The notes below the pieces were generated by a model. The model worked only from the letters and a program-made list of their open reading frames with translations, was not told the origin of the DNA and searched no databases. Positions 59,263 through 64,000 of a stretch of DNA of 64,000 bases are shown piece by piece (within the stretch, counting starts at the first letter, position 1; every line of letters begins with the position of its first letter). Both the position numbers and the translations under genes were made by a program. Location of the stretch: NCBI GenBank assembly GCA_005656395.1, contig SRSI01000010.1, positions 434,001-498,000 of the forward strand, given 5' to 3'. This DNA comes from Strongyloides papillosus (Eukaryota; Nematoda; Chromadorea; Rhabditida; Strongyloididae).

Positions 59263-59544
59263 CTACCACCAAGAAGACTTTTTAGTTTCCGGCTCCTTTT
59301 GAACATGACTACCAGAATTATGACCTTGGAGATGACCTAAGATTAAAACTGAAGCATCGATAAAACGATTGACACAATTGCTTAAACACCGTTCATTTTT
59401 AGCATCCATTTTTGATGGAAAACGATTATCCTGAAAGCAAATATTCCAACAACGTTCTGTTAAAGTGTGCACTTGTTCAATTAACTTTACTTTTTCTGTT
59501 TCAGCTTGAAGTTCCTGTATAAAACCACTTACTGATGGATCCAT
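59263..59544 (-). CDS. tim-8: Mitochondrial import chaperone TIM8, 93 aa, single exon
   Basis: A small Tim protein with the twin CX3C motif: CWNIC and CLSNC, separated by 16 residues (SKMDAKNERCLSNC). The context HTLTERCWNIC and NCVNRFIDASVLIL matches TIMM8A (MTELCWEKC, NCVERFIDTSQFIL). The TIM8-TIM13 hexamer chaperones hydrophobic precursors across the intermembrane space. Length matches the family. The frame is intact, unlike genes just to its left. No intron. Confidence 0.93.
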   Translation of the reverse strand: MDPSVSGFIQELQAETEKVKLIEQVHTLTERCWNICFQDNRFPSKMDAKNERCLSNCVNRFIDASVLILGHLQGHNSGSHVQKEPETKKSSWW

Positions 59545-60144
59545 AATTTAATAAAATAAGGAATATTTCTCTAAAAGATAAATATATTAGAAAATTTACA
59601 AAAAAAATATTGAAGTTAAAAAATCAAATATTATCTTAAATTATAAAATGTATTTTGCAACAAAGATCTTCTAAATATACTATTTACCACATTTCTGTAT
59701 AAAATAAAAAATATTTTATATTATTTACAGTACTTAAAATAGTGACATAAATAAAAAAGCATGTAATAAATATACTAAAATAAAAGGAAGAACAAATAAT
59801 CATTTGTTCCCCGTTTTGGAAATATTTTTTATCATATCAGGAATAAGGTAAATCTGCTATACACCTATAGGCTAACTATTTTACTAACTATCACTAACAT
59901 ATTATGTGGGGAAATTGGAGAAATGTTTTTCGGTGAGGTAACAAAAATATAAAAAATTTGATCATTTACAAAACAAGATTCAAAAATTGTAAGTAGATGG
60001 TTGCTTCTTCTCTTTACAATAGAATTAAATTCTATAGTTATGAATCCATCGTTCTTCGTTATCACCTCACATTTAAACATAATTTATATTCATGATTTTG
60101 TTAGAAATAGATTTTCTACTGTGTTTTTAAGTTAGATGAATTCA
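59545..60144. other. Intergenic region left of the retroelement
   Basis: AT-rich. It includes a 71-codon minus-strand frame, listed separately. The left edge of the retroelement is somewhere near its right end. Confidence 0.45.
59865..60080 (-). CDS. Hypothetical small ORF, 71 aa
   Basis: Starts ATG at 60078-60080 with MFKCEVITKNDGFITIEFNS and ends at TAG 59865. The beginning is charged and alternates in a beta-strand-like way, and it is longer than most chance frames in such AT-rich DNA. No domain is recognised and no partner exon was found. It could be the first exon of a disrupted gene or a chance frame. Confidence 0.25.
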   Translation of the reverse strand: MFKCEVITKNDGFITIEFNSIVKRRSNHLLTIFESCFVNDQIFYIFVTSPKNISPISPHNMLVIVSKIVSL

Positions 60145-60179
60145 AATTATATGTCGATACTAACGTAGTGAGATTGCTT
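60145..60179 (+). repeat. 35-bp inverted repeat, left copy
   Basis: Perfectly complementary to 63897-63931. Contains the core GATACTAACGTAGTGAG. The similarity stops abruptly on both sides. Confidence 0.95.
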
Positions 60180-60221
60180 TGCATAACGCGGTCTTTTCCT
60201 TGGATTTAGTCCTTTTCTTGC

Positions 60222-60241
60222 ACGGAATTTCGGAATTCCGT
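60222..60241 (+). other. Hairpin in the leader of the retroelement
   Basis: ACGGAATT and AATTCCGT form a perfect 8-bp stem around TCGG. It lies 105 nt upstream of the first ORF, in the probable 5' UTR of the element transcript. Confidence 0.6.
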
Positions 60242-60346
60242 ACAGTTTTGGTGGTGCGCCACTATTTAATCAGTTTTTTCTTTTCCTTGAATTTTGTCGT
60301 TATTATTACTAATATCTAACAAAATCGTTGCCGAATCAAGTTCCAA

Positions 60347-61009
60347 ATGGCTGAAGAACCTGATAATAATGAAATACTGGGTCTGTTTGACAATTCAACT
60401 CAACAGCCGGCAGAAGAAAGTGCCGATGACCAACTTATCAACGCTCTATTGCACAATAAAAAGTCAATGACGTTATCTGAACAAGGTATGAAAGCGGTAT
60501 CCAAAATATTCTCCTGCAAAAGAATATCACATGAAACCATTGAGAGCATCACTGATAGAATGGGCGTTCACCAAGACCTCCAGTTTCTCGCTCCCGCCTT
60601 CAGCACCCCATACTACTCTAAATTAAAAATGAGGTCAGTAGACAGCAACCTTGCCAAAATGCAGGATCACCTACTCCAGTCAGTCTGTATGTTATCGCAC
60701 AATGTTGAAGCTGCAACAGGAGATAACAAAAGTGCCGTACTCAGTGCCCTCATTAATATCAAGTATGTTGTCGACGGATTAAGTGACATACGTAGAGAAG
60801 TCGCCTTTAGAAACTTCTCACCCAAATTCAACAAAGGGCTTCCCAGTGTACCTCTCGATATGGAAGAGAAGGTAACTCGTATGGATAGTTCTGAAAGAAT
60901 CTCAATACTTCCTAAGCATGCCGAAGCATTATTCAAGAATGTGGCCGATACACCACAGGATCTCCTCTCGTTTATCCAAAGGGAAAACAGGAAAAAGATC
61001 TTACAATAA
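60347..61009 (+). CDS. Retroelement ORF1, Gag-like, 220 aa
   Basis: Starts MAEEPDNNEILGLFDNSTQQ. An acidic N terminus precedes a helical domain (about 60-180) with NLAKMQDHLLQSVCMLSHNV and ALINIKYVVDGLSDIRREVAF, as in the predicted capsid-like first ORFs of DIRS elements. No CCHC zinc knuckle is present. The last 92 nt overlap the RT ORF, which is in the +1 frame relative to this one. Its role as nucleocapsid or capsid is inferred from position. Confidence 0.75.
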   Translation: MAEEPDNNEILGLFDNSTQQPAEESADDQLINALLHNKKSMTLSEQGMKAVSKIFSCKRISHETIESITDRMGVHQDLQFLAPAFSTPYYSKLKMRSVDSNLAKMQDHLLQSVCMLSHNVEAATGDNKSAVLSALINIKYVVDGLSDIRREVAFRNFSPKFNKGLPSVPLDMEEKVTRMDSSERISILPKHAEALFKNVADTPQDLLSFIQRENRKKILQ

Positions 61010-62969
61010 TACGGCTAACATCGAGCCGGAAAGGTACGTTATAATCAACCCAAACATGCCCCCCAATACAATACACCAATGCCTACCATTCTGGCAAAAG
61101 ATTGCGCCAACCGATACGGTGCTACTTGATTACATAATAAACGGTGTAGATATAGGTATCTTATGTGAGCCAACACAGCATAAGATAGGTAAGAATAAAT
61201 TCTCTTCAAAGGAAGAAGAACAGTTTATTGAAAATGAGATAAAAGATCTCCTCCGCTCCAACAGTATAAAAGAGCACGACAATCCCAAATGGATCAGCCC
61301 TCTAATGGTAGTAACCACTTCAAAAATGAGATTAGTACTAGACCTTTCTTCACTAAATGATTACATACAACATTTTAGTTTTAAATGTGAGTCGATAAAA
61401 GATGTAACGGATCTTCTCGAGCCTAAAGCCTTCTTAACTTCTATTGACCTATCCGCAGCATACCACAGCTGTGCAGTACGACCACATCAAACTGAATACT
61501 TAGGATTCAGGTGGAATAATAAAACATACATTTACCTTGTATTGCCCTTTGGAGCTAGTTCAGCACCAAGACTATTTTATAGAATAACAAACACCCTAAC
61601 CGCCACGATAAGGGCCAACGGTATAAAAATGACGAGATTTTACGATGATTTTCTAATCACTCATACGGATAAGGATCTGTTAACACGTCATACCGAATAC
61701 TGCATGAATTTGTTACGTGCAGCTGGATTCTCCATTAACGAGAAAAAGAGTGAGTTGTCACCTAAATATATAATAAAATATCGAGGTTTAGTGATAGATA
61801 CACTTAAAGAGGAACTTCGCCTCCCCCAGGATAAGCTGGATAACATTATTAAAGCAGCCCGTCACATCTCAAATCTCAAGAGGGTAGTTGCACGTCAACT
61901 TTATAGCTTATTAGGCATGATAGAATTCTCATCCTATGCAAACTTCTTAACAAGAATCAAAGCACGTCCACTCCAACGCGCCGTAAATAAATGTATAGGG
62001 TTTCCTCCAAGTTACAATAGGTATGTGAATATAACAACGGAAATTAGGCAAGGTCTAGCATGGTATATCAATAACATAGAAGCCACCAATGGGCTGCGAT
62101 ATAATCAGGACCACGCGAGCATAGAGGTTTACACAGACGCATGTAATGTTAGTTATGGAGGAATAGTATATTTTCCTGATTACACTTCCCAAAGCGTCCA
62201 AGGGTACTTTACGGACGACTTATTATCTAAACATATTAATGAGAAGGAACTAATGGCCTTATCCTTCACGTGCTTCGGGCTTTTGCAAAATACATATAAT
62301 AAAATAGTTAACATTTACTGTGACAATACAACTACCCTAGCGTTGGTTCATAATAAAGGAAGTGTTAATAAAATATTTCTCTCATCGGAGACGGAAAAGC
62401 TACTCGATTTCTTTTACGAGCACAGGCTATATATTAACTTATACCATATTCCAGGATCCTACAATCAGGTGGCAGATCGCCTTTCCCGAACAATGCCCGT
62501 TACCCTACAAGGCCCAACAGAAGCAACTCTAACTATAAAGGCAAGAGAAGAAATTAAGGAATTTCTTTTAAATAAATTTAATGTAATAATTTCGGTGGAT
62601 CTGTTTGCATCTTATGAAAATAAATTTTGTGATAAATTTGTAACGTTATTTGAAGATGACCGAGCGTTTAGAAGAAATGCCTACTCATTCAACTGGCAGG
62701 GTTTAATTGATGAGGAAGTAATAGCATTTCCCCCATGTAATCTAGTACTCAGAGTACTGCGTAAAGCGGGTACCGACAAGTGCAATCTTTGGCTGGTAGC
62801 CCTAATGTGGGAAAATCAAAATTATTTTCCAGTTTTAATATCCCAATTCGGGGACCCTATCCTACAATTATATGGTTCTAATATAGTTAACTTTCCAGAC
62901 TGTGCAACTCCAATGAAGAACCGAAAGCACAAAGTGGGACTTTTCCGAATTTTCTTCAAGTCGCACTGA
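60918..62969 (+). CDS. Retroelement ORF2: reverse transcriptase, RNase H and C-terminal domain, 683 aa
   Basis: RT motifs are KWISPLMVVTTSKMRLVLDLSSLN, SIDLSAAYHSCAVRPHQTEYLGF (first catalytic Asp), LPFGASSAPRLFYR and MTRFYDDFL at residues 239-247, the catalytic Asp pair being 243-244. RNase H follows (about 400-530): YTDAC with Asp407, NEKEL, IYCDNTTTLALVHNKGS and NQVADRLSR. The remaining 150 residues have VDLFASYENKFCDKFV, FNWQ, AFPPCNLVLRVLRKAG and WLVALMWENQNYFPVL, the block found after RNase H in DIRS elements and often labelled a Dam-like methyltransferase. Translation may use the internal AUG at 60918 or a +1 shift from ORF1. Frame intact over 2 kb. Confidence 0.92.
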   Translation: MPKHYSRMWPIHHRISSRLSKGKTGKRSYNNTANIEPERYVIINPNMPPNTIHQCLPFWQKIAPTDTVLLDYIINGVDIGILCEPTQHKIGKNKFSSKEEEQFIENEIKDLLRSNSIKEHDNPKWISPLMVVTTSKMRLVLDLSSLNDYIQHFSFKCESIKDVTDLLEPKAFLTSIDLSAAYHSCAVRPHQTEYLGFRWNNKTYIYLVLPFGASSAPRLFYRITNTLTATIRANGIKMTRFYDDFLITHTDKDLLTRHTEYCMNLLRAAGFSINEKKSELSPKYIIKYRGLVIDTLKEELRLPQDKLDNIIKAARHISNLKRVVARQLYSLLGMIEFSSYANFLTRIKARPLQRAVNKCIGFPPSYNRYVNITTEIRQGLAWYINNIEATNGLRYNQDHASIEVYTDACNVSYGGIVYFPDYTSQSVQGYFTDDLLSKHINEKELMALSFTCFGLLQNTYNKIVNIYCDNTTTLALVHNKGSVNKIFLSSETEKLLDFFYEHRLYINLYHIPGSYNQVADRLSRTMPVTLQGPTEATLTIKAREEIKEFLLNKFNVIISVDLFASYENKFCDKFVTLFEDDRAFRRNAYSFNWQGLIDEEVIAFPPCNLVLRVLRKAGTDKCNLWLVALMWENQNYFPVLISQFGDPILQLYGSNIVNFPDCATPMKNRKHKVGLFRIFFKSH

Positions 62970-62974
62970 GTGAC

Positions 62975-63898
62975 ATGGATCCCGAAGTTTCACAATCCAT
63001 TCAACAATCTTACTCAGTTAACACTCAAAAATCCTATTCCACACATTTGAGAAATTACCTTAACTTCTGTAAAGAAAATGGAATAAAGGATAAACACTTC
63101 TCCTTTAAGAATCTCACCAAATATCTATCAAAGATAGCTACCAGTGCCGCTCCATCTACAGTTAATACAATAAAGAATTCACTAGTAGCCATAGCAAAGT
63201 TACGTAAGGTAACCTTCTCATCCCATGAAAAAACATTGCTAAGCAAACTCATAAAAGGGATCCAAGTGAATAACTACAATCATGATATTCAAAAATACAT
63301 GACATTTGACTTGGACATCATTCTGAGACATATTGAAAACAACCCAGCCTCAATGGAAATGTCTATCAAAGATTTAACGTTTACAACAATTACTCTGAGA
63401 TCCATTGTATCGCCACAAAGGATGAACGAGCTTGCTAGAATGTCTCTAGATCATATGACCCTCTCGGATGCATGGGCTAATTTCACAATCCCGGGAAGAT
63501 CAAAAAATTCTACAGCCACTCACAAATTCCACAGAATGCACATTCAAAAATATGCAAATCCGAGCCTATGCCCACTCACCGCCCTATCCTTGTACTTAAA
63601 GCGTACGGAGCCTATACGCACTTCTCAAAATCTGTGGATAAGTTACTTCAAGCCACACAAAAATGTCACTGGAACTACACTAGGAAGATGGATCTATAAT
63701 TACTACCTAACAGCTGGCTTAGATATAGGTAGACCACACAACATCAGGGGAGCTGCTGCATCAAAATACTATGAAATAGCAGGGTCTATTACAAATATGA
63801 TAGAAGCTATTAACTGGGCATCTGAACACTCCATCTTTAAGTTTTATCATAAGGAAATTGGGAATAATTTCGGTGCTACTGTTCTCTCCTACAAATAA
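62975..63898 (+). CDS. Retroelement ORF3: tyrosine recombinase, 307 aa
   Basis: Begins 5 nt after the ORF2 stop. The N-terminal half is a core-binding SAM-like domain (SVNTQKSYSTHLRNYLNFCK, KNLTKYLSKIATSAAPSTVN). The catalytic half has Arg149 in SPQRMNELARM, His255 and Arg258 in HNIRGAAASKY, the SEHSIFKFYHK box with His and the nucleophile Tyr291. This is the R-H-R-H-Y set of phage-integrase-type recombinases and is complete. The enzyme should join a circular DNA copy of the element into the genome. The 35-bp repeat starts 2 nt before the end of this ORF. Confidence 0.93.
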   Translation: MDPEVSQSIQQSYSVNTQKSYSTHLRNYLNFCKENGIKDKHFSFKNLTKYLSKIATSAAPSTVNTIKNSLVAIAKLRKVTFSSHEKTLLSKLIKGIQVNNYNHDIQKYMTFDLDIILRHIENNPASMEMSIKDLTFTTITLRSIVSPQRMNELARMSLDHMTLSDAWANFTIPGRSKNSTATHKFHRMHIQKYANPSLCPLTALSLYLKRTEPIRTSQNLWISYFKPHKNVTGTTLGRWIYNYYLTAGLDIGRPHNIRGAAASKYYEIAGSITNMIEAINWASEHSIFKFYHKEIGNNFGATVLSYK

Positions 63899-63931
63899 GC
63901 AATCTCACTACGTTAGTATCGACATATAATT
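63897..63931 (-). repeat. 35-bp inverted repeat, right copy
   Basis: Exact reverse complement of 60145-60179. It starts inside the stop codon of the recombinase ORF. Confidence 0.95.
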
Positions 63932-63944
63932 GATAATTATACCA

Positions 63945-63963
63945 GGGATATCGTAGATATCCT
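63945..63963. other. Short hairpin after the right repeat
   Basis: GGATATC (63946-63952) and GATATCC (63956-63962) form a 7-bp stem around GTA. It may be part of the recombination region of the element. Confidence 0.5.
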
Positions 63964-63987
63964 GCAAGTATAATTTATATTATATAA

Positions 63988-63999
63988 GATACTAACGTA
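63988..63999 (+). repeat. Third, direct fragment of the element repeat
   Basis: GATACTAACGTA equals 60156-60167 in the left repeat, in direct orientation. The window ends one base later, so its full extent is unknown. Confidence 0.7.
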
Positions 64000-64000
64000 T

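Larger units (their letters stand above)
60145..64000 (+). mobile_element. DIRS-like tyrosine-recombinase retroelement (right end cut by window)
   Basis: Three intact ORFs on one strand code a Gag-like protein, RT-RNase H with C-terminal domain, and a tyrosine recombinase, the set that defines DIRS-order elements, which integrate by recombinase instead of integrase. A perfect 35-bp repeat lies at 60145-60179 and, inverted, at 63897-63931 right after the last ORF. A third, direct fragment of it (GATACTAACGTA) starts at 63988. The inverted copy just after the recombinase fits either an internal complementary region or a terminal inverted repeat. Base composition is clearly less AT-rich than the host genes. 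The intact ORFs suggest recent activity. The true outer ends are not fixed. Confidence 0.88.

Noticed and set aside
1..64000. tRNA, rRNA, spliced-leader RNA or CRISPR array
   Set aside because: No tRNA B-box context, no rRNA-like block, no spliced-leader sequence I could recognise and no regularly spaced repeats were found by eye.

Overview
The window is AT-rich eukaryotic DNA with very short introns (mostly 37-55 nt, GT..AG) and compact genes. The gene content points to a nematode: a secreted CAP/SCP protein with a long N-terminal extension, tandem CLN3 paralogues, Wntless/MIG-14, a GnRH-receptor-like GPCR, five-domain C-type lectin receptor and arrestin-domain genes. The CAP protein and the base composition suggest the Strongyloides/Parastrongyloides group, but that placement is inferred from remembered family features, not from a search.

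Layout. 1-4 kb: end of a mitochondrial carrier, a PWWP protein and a secreted CAP protein (+). 4.9-7.9 kb: two tandem CLN3/battenin genes (-). 9.5-14.4 kb (-): RPS18, a metallopeptidase-like M3 protein that has lost its HEXXH zinc site, and COX5B. 14.9-18.6 kb (+): an M20 deacetylase and Wntless. 21.2-23.7 kb (-): an LRR transmembrane receptor. 23.7-32.5 kb: a gene desert of nearly 9 kb with one GC-rich hairpin island near 30.45 kb. 32.5-39.5 kb: DDX18 helicase (+), the C-type lectin receptor (+) and RSU1 (-). 40-41.7 kb: GPCR (-). 45.5-59.5 kb: two arrestin-domain genes, a Kv-type channel, a small secreted protein, an unidentified gene, then a tight cluster of housekeeping genes (SmG, LIN52, NDUFAF3, SEC62, an unknown gene, TIM8).

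From about 41.3 to 58.7 kb nearly every gene is interrupted by one-base indels, although introns, domain order and conserved residues are kept. Genes from 1 to 40 kb, TIM8 and the retroelement have no such breaks. Two explanations fit: a stretch of poor consensus sequence, or a decaying duplicated block. The presence of essential single-copy families favours consensus error for most of them; the first arrestin gene and the channel look more like real decay. Frame-broken members of essential families are listed as CDS, the others as pseudogenes.

From 60.1 kb to the window edge lies a tyrosine-recombinase retroelement of the DIRS type with three intact ORFs: a Gag-like protein; reverse transcriptase/RNase H with a C-terminal domain; and a tyrosine recombinase. 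They are bracketed by a perfect 35-bp inverted repeat. The right end is cut by the window.
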